Assembly: GCA_023333565.1 (NCBI GenBank)
Contig: JAJKFH010003075.1
Coordinates: 310,001-374,000 of the forward strand
Length of the DNA stretch: 64,000 bases
Reading direction: 5' to 3'
DNA from: Puffinus mauretanicus
Taxonomy: Eukaryota; Chordata; Aves; Procellariiformes; Procellariidae
In this document: one piece after another, positions 11,547-34,021 of the stretch
Position numbering within the stretch: position 1 is the first letter of the stretch
How the letters are laid out: every line of letters starts with the position of its first letter
Notes under the pieces: model-generated
What the model saw: only the letters and a program-made list of their open reading frames with translations
Told to the model about the DNA's origin: nothing
Databases searched by the model: none
Position numbers and translations under genes: made by a program

Positions 11547-14500
11547 TTTAAGACCCACAGGGATCTCACTAGATAGAGAAAAAAATTGTAAGTCAGTCAA
11601 CACTTCAGCTGTTGAGCTGACATTATATGACCGCTGCTCCAGTGAAACACACTGATGAATGTATTCGTGGACATCTCAGCGATGTCAGGTGCTGGGTGAA
11701 TGCCAGAGGTGCCGAGTGCCCTCCGTTCCCAGCGGAGCCGTCAGGATCTGGGTGTAGCGTTGAGTGGGTCCGTGTGCAGGTAGGACCTGGAAGCAGAAGG
11801 CCAGGTTCTCCCCTGCTCTCTAAATACCTGGATGAAGTAGATGTTGTCACTCACATGCAAAAAGCTCTAGATGCTCTGGGGTTGTCCTAGCAGAGGAGCT
11901 GCCCACTGGCCGGCGGCTGTGGCAGTAACAGTATGGCTGATAGGGGCCCTAGGCTTGTCTCCCCTGATTATAAAAGGGAGGGAATTTTCTGTGAGAGATT
12001 CTGGGTTTGCAGCTAATTTGAAATAGTTTATATCTTGCTAGGTGTGCTGCAAAAGACTGTTCAAAAGGGGCTTTGGAGAACGTTTGGAGTGCTTTCCCAA
12101 TACAGGAGCTCCAACAAGGAGAGTCCCTCTTGGCGTCTGTCTGTCTGACTTCCTGTTAAAATGATTAATGCTGCTGGAATGTTAATGCATTTTCCATAAT
12201 GTACTGTCACAGCCAGGGTCTTGGGCAGGCATCTTTTATTGTTATTCAGTCTAAACAAAAAAATTCCTGCTGATTTTTAGTTAAGCTGAGGTCAGCCAGC
12301 ATCTTCCCCATCGAATGGATGTAGGCCTTTAAAGAACATGGCTCTCTTCCTGCTGATAACCTCTTCAGAGAGAAATTGGGAACTTCAAGCTGTTACTAAA
12401 TATTTGGTTTTCCTCAATAGTAAAAGTAGCAACATTTCTCAAGCTTGGGTGAGCAATCTCTCTCTAAAATACAAGCACATTTCTGTACTAGACTCTTAAC
12501 GGCTCCAAATTCACACGTCCTTTCCATTTAATTTTCAAAGGATGTGTGTGCCTGGACCAGGCAGGTAAGTTGCAATGAATCAGGTAGTGAAAGAGAGTTG
12601 GAAAATTTAAGTTACGTGATGGTGTTTTTTCATGAGTATAGTGCTTTAAATTGTTGTAACTCTTAAGTTATCTGAGACCTCTTAGAAGTGGAGAGGACAT
12701 TTTATCCTTGTTGCTCTGAATGGTGGTTTCACCAGCTAATTGCTTCAACATTGCTATATATTCCTACGTAGATGGGGCAGGGAGCAGGAGCTCTCAGAGG
12801 ACATTCTGCATCCACAGAAGGCTACATCTGAGTTAGTCACTGGGGATCCCGCTATAGCCAGTAGAGAAAACTCTTAGGGAGCAATTCCTCTCACGTTACT
12901 GAATTCTTGTACGCTGAGTTAATAAATGGGTTGTGTTAGTGGAAACCCGCAATATCTCCCCTGTGTACTATTTAGGATGGGATGAACTGCAGCCTAGCAG
13001 TTCCTCGGGCTAAAGGTGAACTGAGCCAACCAGCCCAGATGCAGCTGGCTGCATCTGCATGGCTTCTCTAATCACTTCTGTCCCATGGTCCTTTGATGTG
13101 TCAGGTTGATGTCACTTCATTTCTCTCACAAAAGAGCTTTGTCGATTATCTTTTAGGAAAGAAATGAACCGAGAAGATCAGGATTGTCTGCCAGCACACT
13201 GCTGCGGTGAAAGGCATATCAGTGGAAGGAGTTTGTGAAGTAACAACAAAAATGCCTCAAAGCTCTTCCCCAAAGTTAACCAATGTTTGAGTGAATGAGT
13301 GCTTGTCAAAAATGAGAATTCATCCACGACAAGCTTCTGCAGATCATGCTTTTTATTAATTTTTGTGGGCATATACACTTTTCTTACTCTGTAGAAAGGA
13401 TTCAGATGGAAGTTACGTTTTTTGTAAATATATGAAGAGCCTGTTAATCTTGGCAAATAAGAACCCAATAAATTTTACCTACTATATTTGTTCACACAAT
13501 TATTTTTTTGTACACAAAATTTATTTTGTGTACATAATTTATTTCCCCTGCTTGCTTCGGTAACAAACTGAGGGGTGAAATTCCATTACGTATATGAAAT
13601 TGATAGCTCACTACAAAAGGAAAACCAGATGGCAGCCCGACAGAAGTACCAGGTGTACATTTCTGCATCTTTTATATGGATTGAGACACCCAGAAACACA
13701 AATTTCTATTGTTTACAGTACAGGAGTTCATTACCCATATTTTAAAATTCAGAACTTTTCTCTGATACTGAAGAGTATACTTCTATATTCCTGTCAGTAC
13801 CTCAACAACTGAATCCAGGTCATTGGCAAACATGGCTACTGTGGGCAGTCATATTCCAAAATGGAGGTGGCCAGACAAACACCTGGAGCTACAGACAAAT
13901 TTCTGTTAAGTGCCTTGTGTTGCAAGCGCTCATTCTCCAGGTGGGATAATGGCTTTATCTTGTGGGGAGAGTGGGCAAACGTTGCTGGAACAAGGACTGC
14001 ATAGGAGGAAGAGGATGTTTACGTTTTCCCCTGTATTCTCTAATAGCTTTCAATCAAGAAATTTAAACATGTGACTCTCCGACTACTTTCTTCCAAGTCC
14101 AGCTTATTGAGGTTTGTTTAATATCCTGCTAAAATAGTTAATTTCTAGCTCAGTTGGAACTTTACATCTTTTGTTCCGAAATCCCTTTCTTAAGCTGCTG
14201 TAGTTTTCTTGTTTAAACAACTTGTCTGGAAGGCAAGTACCTGGTGCACTCCTGCCACGTGAGTTTTCTCTGCATCGAGAGATCAACTTTTGCATTGAAA
14301 ATCATAACCAAGGGTTAAATGCATTATAAAATAATGTGGTGGTTTTTTTTTCCTTTAGAGACTGAAATTCATGGTTTGAAAGATTAAAAAAGAAAATCTG
14401 GAAGTCTTAACTGTGTGCCTGCTGTACATAGAAATTCTAGTTTTATTTTAGAAGTGTTGATATTTTGGCAACATTCTACATTGTTCCTTTCAGACTCCTG

Positions 14501-17500
14501 ACCTTGGGCTCAAGTTTTACAAAGATGCATTGACTTGTGGGTTTTTTTGGGGGGTGGCTTAGATACCATTTTGAGGTTTGGAAGAAGGACATAAGTAGGA
14601 ATTGGTATCACTGAAATAATCCAGCTGGGAGTGTCGGAAAGCTAATTACACCCTGAAAGCAGCACTCTATAGCTGCGTTTCCTTTATTTTGTGAAATGCC
14701 CTGGACTGAAACAAAAAGGCACCTTCTGAGCCATTTTTTGTACAAAGATGGCATTATCTGCAAGATATAATTAAAGTTTGGAAATACTTATGACAATACA
14801 TTGTTCTTTCAATGGAACATATGCTACAGGAGGAACAGTAACACCACTACAAATAAGGATACTGCATTTCTAATTGCTTTTTAACTTTCTCCAGCCTGAA
14901 ATTTGAGTGCTTGGCCTCTGCCTGACTTCTGGAATTTGGGCACCAGAAAATAATTTCTGTGGAGTAAATTAGTATCAGCTACTTCTCAGTGACTGGCTGA
15001 TACATAGACATATTTTAGCCTTTTCAGAGCATTCAGGAAAACAACTTTGTTAACATTTGGGTATACATGAGCAATTTCTGGCTCTATCACTAATAGGGAT
15101 ATTCAGGAGACCCTAGATTTTGTTAAAGGGTAGATTGGAAAAGGATAGCAGCAGTTTTAAGCTAAACTTGTGCTGTAAACCTTGACATCAGTGTTCTGTT
15201 TTTAGCTTAATAAATTGTCCATGAAATGTAGAAATCCAAGGATGCGCATTTTAAGTGAACTCCTGCATTGGATGTTTCTCATGGGATAGCTTTCTCTTGC
15301 TGGGCAACTATGTCCTTGGCCCTGCTTCTTATACAAATGGGTGTAAATCAGAAGTAATGGTTGTGAAGCATATGAAATACAGCAGTGTAAAAAGTCAGCG
15401 GATAAGTATCAAAGCTTTGCCTTGATGCTGTCAATTTGATTTGCCTTTTCCTTTCTTGTTTAGGGAGGTACTTCTGGAGATAAACGTCCCCTAAGATGGA
15501 ATTGTATTGACCGTACCTCATCAAAATCAACCTGGTTTTATTTCACCAAGATCAGTGCAGCTGTAGCAAAAAATAAACTTACTTCTTTCTGGAAAAAGTC
15601 TCCTTATGGGAGGTAACTTTCATCCAGGTGCTCCTCCCGCTGCCAGGCTTAGCCTCTTTTTCTCTACAGTTCCCTGATGTCTAGTTCTTTCTTCCGTGCA
15701 GGATCCCTGTGCAGGAAGCAGATGACGCTCTGTGTGCTGAACCGTCAGGCGGATAGAGGAGACGATGCTCTGCGGGCGCTGTGGCAGTGAAACCCAAGGC
15801 GTGCCAGCCATTCTAGAACAGGCTGAATTTGAGCCTTTCGCTGAGGGTATTAACTGGCAGCAGGTCTGCCTGCTGTACGGAGCCAAAGGTGTAACAGTAG
15901 GAAAAGGAAGAATGAGAGAAGAACAAAGCCTATTTTCCTCTGTCTTTAAGGAGTAAATGTTATCTTTGGATGGACTTTGAGGTCATCCAAAATTCAACGG
16001 GAAAAAATATTAAATTAAATCAGCTGTAGATCAATGTTTACACCTTCTTCCAAAAGAACAAGAATTGTTTAGGATGCTAACGCTACATCTATATCGACCC
16101 AACCAAAGTGTCACAGTCCTTTCCCTGGCCCCAAGGCCAACCCACAGCCTGTGCCAGGGATTGCTGTAGCAGTTCAGCAGTGTGGATGACGGGGTCCCAG
16201 CGACCATGAATGGGCACTGCTGGAAGTACTAGCGTAGACATAGTCTCACGTGCGTTTTCAGCATATTTCTACCAATGCCTAACACGGACATACGTTCCTA
16301 AAGTGAAAGCCGGCTATTCTGTTGCTTTGATAATGTTTGTTTCACTTCCCACTACACTTCTTCCTCTTGAAGTCCCGTTTTAAAAAAGGCTTCGTTGCTA
16401 CAGCATGTAACACTTGAACTGTGAAGTCAGGCAGAGGAATTCAGAAGAATTTACCCAGCATCTGATCTTACAGAGGAAAAGTAAAAATAATCAGGCTTTT
16501 TCTTGATATAAATGAAAGAGGCAAGATGGGCCTGAATCGGACATAGGTAACTTTATTTTTAAAAAGCAGGTTTCTAACACACACCTGTGATCTCCAAATT
16601 CAGGATTCACTTCCAGTAGTCTCTAAAAATCCATGGTGCCTGCAATCATCACTACCATTGCTCAGCTAAGTGCTCAGGGAAAGCAAACATAGCCAAATTA
16701 ATATTTTGAAGCATGTGTTCATATTATTATTCATGCTGTAAATAAGATCAGGAACTGTGGCTTACACAGATCACCTGATCTTGAGTAAAATACCAACTCG
16801 TAATTAGTGAGGGAACTTAAGATTGGTGGCTAAGCGCATCTACCACACAGACACGGATCTGCTTAGGCTCTGACATATCCGTGAACAATGTGCAGTATGT
16901 TATTTGCTGAACACAGGCCAAATGATTTCCCACCAAAGCCAGTAAAATACTTCTAACATCGTTAACAAACTTAAATATTTCTGTATTTTCCTAATGCTCT
17001 TTGGAGAACAATTTGTCTTTTTATTAGGGTACAGTGTCTGCAGCAGCAGAATTACAAACCATGAGAGGGGCTGCCAGACACGGCTCCCGCACGGACGTGT
17101 ACCGAGCAGGCTTTGAGGGAAGGTTGCTTACTGAAGCGGTATCTGACCACCTCCCCACGTGAGCCAGATGGCCAGCTTTCTGGGGTATGTATCAAATCAA
17201 ATTTCAGAGGTTGAGTGGAAACACGGAACGTTTCCCCTGCGGCTCTGGAAGCAATGAAGGGCTGGGGTGGAGGCACAAGCCCTCGCGATTCACCCGTCCC
17301 AGCCACCCTCCGCCGCAATTCGGGCCTCCATCTCCGCCCATCCGTCTCTTACCACTTCAGTACATTTCTCCGCACCGCCACTGGAAGAGACAAATCTTAT
17401 TACCGCAGGGGAAGGCCAGAGATGTTCCCTGAAGGTGCGGGGAGCGGTGCGGCCTGTGCGCCCCGGGCGCAGCAGCCGGGAGGGAGGCGCGGGAGGAGCT

Positions 17501-17743
17501 GCCCCGCGCGGGTCTGTCACCGCTCAGCCGCGCCCGCGCCGGACACACCGGCCAAGAAAGGGATTACGGGAATGAGATTACGCTGCTCCTTCCTCAGGGA
17601 TGTCGTGCGGATTAGCTACATCATTCCCGGCTCCGTATGGTTCTGTCACCCGCACGGACAGCCTTTGTAAGCTCAGTTTAAAAGACTGTAAGAAGCGTGT
17701 GTGTACAGCCCCAACCGGGGCTGCGGCAACAGCTTTTTAAAAC

Positions 17744-17750
17744 GACGTCA
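17744..17750. promoter_or_regulatory. CRE/ATF-like site
   Basis: GACGTCA, 7 of 8 bases of the palindromic cAMP response element, lies about 210 bp upstream of the FLVCR1 ATG. It follows a TTTTTAAAA stretch and precedes GC boxes. Promoter-proximal CREs are common in CpG-island promoters; binding is not shown. Confidence 0.4.
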
Positions 17751-17956
17751 CTGCCGCCCCGCCCGGCGAGACCCACTCCCCGGGGCCGCCTCCAGCTCCG
17801 CCCCGCCGGGCCCGGCCCGGGGGTGGGCGGCCGGGGCGGGGCGGTGGCGGCGTGGTCTGGTGAGGCCGGAGGCGAGTGACCTTGGCAGGCAGAGGCGGGC
17901 TGCGCCCGCCGCCGCCGCCGCCACCACCGGGGAAGCTGGGTGGGGAGACGGCTGAG

Positions 17957-28312
<10,356 letters not shown>

Positions 28313-31300
28313 AACTGAAAGAAGGTGACCTAGAAACGCACAAGTTTGGTTGGATACTGAGCAATATTAATTAGTGTAATCACTGGGTTTGTGTGTATGA
28401 GTAGTAAAATGTGTTTGGTGATATTGGTGACAATTGTGTGGTGGAAACTATGAAGATGCTCAGTTCATTTTGCCCAAGATGCAAACAATTCAACTTTATA
28501 TGGAATATTTATTTTAACAGTTTTCAAGTTTTGCAGTTTCATTAGTAAGAAGTGTGTGAATACTCTCCACACTAGGGAGACATGTACATTCAGGATGCAT
28601 ACTTGAAAAAATCTGGAATCCTGAAGTACAATCCTCGTGATCAGAAGTATCTAATCTTCTTTTCCCCAAAGAATTGAGAGGTAGTTAATTTCTTGTTCAG
28701 TCTTTGCTAGTGCATTTGAAAAGTCAGAGAGTAAGTAGCTGAACAGCTGGAGGATGTTCACAAGTTCCTTTTTTTAAAATGTATCCATATTTTTAATATA
28801 AGCCAACGGTTCGTTCTGGGTTGTAGCACAATACTGAAAACAAGAGATGACTGCAAACGTGTGTGTTTCATACTGGCATCTGACATTTCTTCTGCCTTGA
28901 AACTTCTTGATAGATATCAGAAGGCAGATAAAAGAAAACACTGTCTTATAGATTCATTGTAACATTTCCAGGGAGATTTAAAGAGTTTCCCACTAGATAA
29001 ATTGAAGAAAAAACATTTCTTATTAAATACAGTGAAAAGGAGGAGAAAGGCCTTTGATATCTCTACTGTGAAGTATTTCTAGGCAATGGAACGCTACCAC
29101 ACAGGTTGCCTCCACGGAATATTTTGAGTGCTTTCTCAGTTAAAGTGAGAGGAGTACGTGTTTACAAAGAGCTGGTGCCTTTACTTTGTAAAGAAGATCC
29201 TTGCCTCATCTTGAGTTTAATCAGTGCTGCTGAAGAAATTCCATTTTTTTTGTTAATCCTCCTCTGAATATTTGTGGAGTATCAGAAAATGTGTTCTACC
29301 TTTTTTTTGCATTTATTTCTCTGCGTTATGAATTGTATAATTTGTCTCGTGAAATTTTTGTGCTCGTATACTTAAATCGTGTCTTTCGCAGTTTGTTAAA
29401 AGCTGACTGAAAGGAAAATAGTGATGTTTCACTTTGATGAAATATTTGCTGTTTATATCGTGCATCTTAGCTACAAAACAAGTGGACTTCTTTAACATTC
29501 ACCTTGTGTTATTACATTTATCTGAATTTGGGATGTGGATTTCTCACTGCAGTGCTTCTGAAAATATTCTCCTTTACCTCTGTGCTCTATCTACACACCT
29601 ACAGAATTGATAGCACTGCAATAATACTGAGGCCCTACTATTACTGAAAAAGTCAGGCCTGAGTTAACAGACGTTTTGCAGACATTTAAGCTTTAGCAGC
29701 CTTTAAGCTGAGCCTGCAGGTTCAGTACCGTCAATGATGCTGTCTCTTTGAGTTCCCACAGATGTAGTGCCATCCAGAAGGTGGAATCCTACTCAAAGTT
29801 TTCCACGGATTGTTACAGTTGGATATGGGAAACTTTTGAAGTCCAAGGTAGTATATTACTATGACAAGTATCGTTAAATGCTTTGCTTTTTCTTGTTTCA
29901 CTGTAGATTTAGAGAATCCTTTTATATAAAAAGGACCCTGTAAACTTAGCTTTCTAAACTTAGCCCTAAACTTGATGATCTTGATTTAACATTTTGTATG
30001 ATAAATGCTTCAGACATGGGAAGACTGAACAGCAATATACATACCAGAATAAGCTAGGCTTGCTTGGAACACTCGCCTTTCAAAAAGGGCCCGTGTCTCT
30101 TTGCCGAGTCCAGTGCTAGAGAGAAAATGGGCACACCTTGCTGCTCCTGGAGAGGCAAGCTCTACGAGAAGAGTCCTCTGGCGAGGTAGCTGAATATAGG
30201 AAAAGTAACTCACAGATATTCAAACGGCAGGTAAGAGTATAGGAGTGGAAGTAGAGATGCTTTCATTATGTCAGTTCTTTACATTTATATGACTTGCTGT
30301 GATATAAGCTGCCCCAGCAAGGGATGTACACGTTTTCAGCCCAAATGATCCAAGTAAAAGTTCCTGCCTTTTGGTATCTGTGGGTGGCTTTTCCTTTGGA
30401 AAAATGATAATAATGTGTGCCAAAATATATACGTTCTTCTGCAAGGTACAGATTCAGTAAATATTTGTGTTCGTGGCCCATGGTTGCTTTGTACTTCTAC
30501 TGTTGCAAAATCTTAACAAAATAATATTTTTGCAGTTTTGGGGAAATGTTTTCAAATGTCCAACAGAAAGTCTTTGGCAGTATCCAGAATGCTTTCTGAA
30601 ATGTCCAGTATACACTGTTCAAATTCAAAGATTGAGCTTTTTTCTTCCTTTTTAAAAGGTATTTTTTGATTCCTTTCCTCACTACTAGGTTCCAGTTTCT
30701 TTAGTTATGTTCAGCTGATTATTGAAAAAAATATTCTAGCCCTTCTGGCTCCTTGAGTTTTTTATCTTGGCTACGCTCTGAGAAGATCCAAACAAGATTT
30801 TGGCATGCTGGAAACCCTGCTGGGTCCCTGAAAAGGAAATATTCCTAATAATGAAGGCTTAATTACATCCTGGATTTAACAGTCCCCCTCTAAAAGGAGC
30901 TTGAAAGTTGGAAACCTGTGAGCTATTTCCAGGCAATGATAAAGTATTTAAGTAAAAGGCTCAGCAGCAAAATAAAGAGCAAATAAAGAACAAACCAGTA
31001 TTTTATGCAATAGTCTTATCCTCTGTCTGTCAAGAAACTGAGGTTCTAGCTCATGGCAGAAATAAGTTTGGGGTAGTTGGGGCTATGCTCTTTTTGCTTT
31101 TAGTATTTGTTTTTAAACAAACAGCATCCACCCAATCAAACATCCATCTGGAATTGGAAGTAGGGTTTCTGACTGCCTTAGCCTTGAGATTCTGGCTCAG
31201 CCCTCCACTAAGAGTAGAGGTGGGGGCTAAAAATTGTAACTGCTTAAAGAGGTAATTGTTTAATGAATGGAATTACATGGTGACTATAAGAGGATGGAGT

Positions 31301-32560
31301 GGGAAACCAAGTGAGGGGAGGCATCCCATTCCCATGCATCAGCTTTTCCTTTTCAATATGCTTTTCTTTTAAGTGCTTTGAGAGAATCTGGAGGATGCAG
31401 GAGAACTCATGTAACGGTGAGCGTAAGCAAGGGGGCTGCCCTGAGTTCCCAGGGGCCCACCAGGGTGTGTAATTGCTAACTTTCAGCTACAAGACTCAGA
31501 GAATAGCCTTTAAAAAAACTCAATTTTTCTTTGTTTCTTCCAGACCATGTTAAACTTTTGCTAACTTCAGTGGGAGAGACCCAGAGACCACTGACCCATT
31601 TTTATTTAGGATTCCTAACATGGCCTTAATACCCTTGTTTCTGTTGGCTGGGTGTGAAAATACCAGACCTGTAAGGCATACCCTGGAATTGCTGCAGTCA
31701 GGAGCTTTCTTCTTCAGCCTGGTAGATAAGTCCTTCAGAGCATTTATTTTGTAGATGGGTGCTTGTCTTTAATAGCATCTCTTTCTGTTGCTGAATGCTC
31801 ATGTTTTTGAGGAATAAAGAAGGAGGGAAGAAGTGGGAAGAATATATACGAATCGTTTCAGGTTAATAGGTTAATAACTTCATCCTCTTGGTCATCTCTT
31901 TTGTTCAAGACAGTCTGTTGTTTCAGAGACAATCACTGGAGTGTGTAATTAGGGCTGCCAGCCCATGTTGCCTAATGAAAAAATGCTTTTTGGGAAATCT
32001 TTGGACTACCTTGTGCATCTACAACCAAGTGAAATTGGGTTAAGCTATAAGCATTCATTGCTTTCATTTTCCATTCTGTGAACTCATGAGTTTTCCTGTG
32101 TGAATGGGAACATGTGACCTTTTCAGTTGCTGCCTTTCAATACGTGTATGTATCACCTTCTTAAGTGTTATAGGCTATTAATGATTCATAGACCACAAGC
32201 TAAGTTATTGTATCCCATGTGATTTCCCCCCCACCACCATTCGTTCTGAAGTCTGTGAAGAGGGAGAAGTGATGTTAATGCATGAACTAGAATGAATTAA
32301 GCAAAAAATATTCCTAAGAGAAATGTATTTCCGTGTAAGACCCATGTTATTTACTGCTCATGTCTTTGTTCTTCTCATGAAGACTGCAAAGGTTTTTGCT
32401 GTAATATTTTGTTTTTGTTAGTGTCCCATGCTTTGTTTCAAGAGAAAATTAAAAATTCCTTATGAATATTCTCTGGTTGCAATATTGTATGTATGTGTAT
32501 ATGTGGGTGGCATCATTCCTTACCATTATATGTTACTAATAAAGAGTATAACATGTAACT
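28313..32560 (+). other. FLVCR1: Probable FLVCR1 3'UTR (end uncertain)
   Basis: AT-rich DNA with no ORF of interest follows the stop codon. Candidate polyadenylation signals are ATTAAA at 29022 and 32448, and AATAAA at 30971, 30982, 31813, 32538 and 32693. The 32448 hexamer is followed about 40 nt later by a GT-rich stretch (32489-32510), which makes it a reasonable distal site. The choice needs transcript data. Confidence 0.4.
32448..32453 (+). terminator. Candidate distal polyadenylation signal ATTAAA
   Basis: An ATTAAA hexamer followed by a GT-rich downstream element at 32489-32510. It is one of several candidates for the end of the FLVCR1 transcript. Confidence 0.3.
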
Positions 32561-33998
32561 TGATTGGAGCCAAGATTACCATTTTTGACAGCTGCTGATA
32601 CAGCTGATGGGCTAAAAATGATTCTTTTTTTTCCTTAAAAGCTGCCATTTAATGTAGGAAAATTTTATAAGTGATTGATATTCTGTGTCATTAATAAACA
32701 TGCATGCACAGATATATGTAGAGTGCATGTATGCAGGGTATATAAATGTATTATACACGAGTATTAGCTTACAGAGAAATTTTCTCAGGGCATGGAATTA
32801 AAGTATTAGCATCAGTAGTTGAGTTGCACTGCTCTAGCACAGTGATTTCTCCTCCTTTGCTTTGGAAAAGGTCTGTGAAGAAAAGAAAGTGCAGTTAACA
32901 CCTGAAGCAGAGCAATCCAGAGTCATCTCCTTAAGTGAAGTGCAAATATTATTTTAATAAAGCACCCAGCTTTAGAGAGATTATCTGGGGAGAGAGGGTA
33001 GAATAACTTCTTAGAGAGGGTAGAGTGAGACATTACATTCAGTTATGGCCCACCTTTTGTTTCTAAAACCAGAGTTGTCACAGTGGGACCCTTGTGAACG
33101 CCCTGCAAGGGCTCTGTCACTTATGCTCAGGCGTTTAGTGTTGATCCCCAGCACATCAGCTGTGAGCCAGGTAAGTTTGAGGAACCTGCTGCAAAGAAAG
33201 TAGAGTTACTGTAAGAAAATGTTTTGGGTTTTTTTTTATCTCCCTTTTCCACAGAACTGGAATTACCTCAGCTATTTCTATGTAAGAGATTCTTCACAGG
33301 AAGAGGCTGCAGGTGCTGCAGAGCACAGGAAACACAAGCCTTTTGACGTAAAGCAACGCTAGCATCCAGTTCAACAGTGGGATGAACTTTCAGATGGGCT
33401 CTTCATTTTACAACCAGGACTATAGGGTTGTATTCCTCTTATAGTATCTCTACGAAAACTGCGGGCTATATCCCCATTTAGCATTGCAATTTAAACATTC
33501 CCACAGCTGGGAAGAAACAATCACAGCAAATTATTATTGCCTTAAAGTTCATTCTTTGGCAGAAGCTTGGTCTTTCTTGAAAGAAAACACCAGAAACCTC
33601 ATCAGGTAAAAGAGCCTCAGGAGATGTGAGGCTATCATGGCTATGATTAGTCAAAGCTATTCTTGAAAGGAAAATACTTTTTTGTTGTTGGTGTTGTTTC
33701 TATAGCTGGGAGGAGGCACTATGTATCCAAAACTATCAGGTATTGCCCCTTCCAGAAAGTGATGCAGTTTGTGCATGGATAAAACGTATGTGCCTAACAG
33801 TGCAGCTGCTTCTTAGACTGGAAAGGTTTCTTAGAAGCCTGCTGGATTTCCTCCCAGCTCTACATCACAATGAGCTAACCTTATCTGACCATGTTCTAAA
33901 TCAATATTTATATCTTCAATTAAACAACATCTTTCTGAAGACAAAACAATAATATCCTGAAAGTTGTAGAAAGGACTCCAGCAGGTATGTTGCAGTTT

Positions 33999-34021
33999 AA
34001 AAAAAAAAAAAAGAAAAAAAA
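33999..34021. repeat. Poly-A tract A14-G-A8
   Basis: A homopolymer-like tract. There is no recognisable retroelement body immediately upstream. Confidence 0.95.

Larger units (their letters stand above)
6504..17430. other. Intergenic DNA upstream of FLVCR1
   Basis: About 11 kb of AT-rich DNA with no exon chain I can recognise. It contains one CR1 with a flanking (AT)n tract (11215-11546) and an unassigned 137-codon minus-strand ORF (9358-9771). In mammals SPATA45 lies here on the minus strand. I see no secure SPATA45 exon. Confidence 0.6.

Noticed and set aside
11780..11888. Possible TATDN3 C-terminal exon (KYLDEV and QKALDAL similarity)
   Set aside because: Similarity is short, needs gaps and includes the wrong spacing. 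It is an intriguing position but not supportable by eye.
17876..17956. In-frame GTG extension of FLVCR1 by 27 codons
   Set aside because: It would need a non-ATG start and encodes a poly-Pro stretch from the 5'UTR. The ATG at 17957 has a good context.
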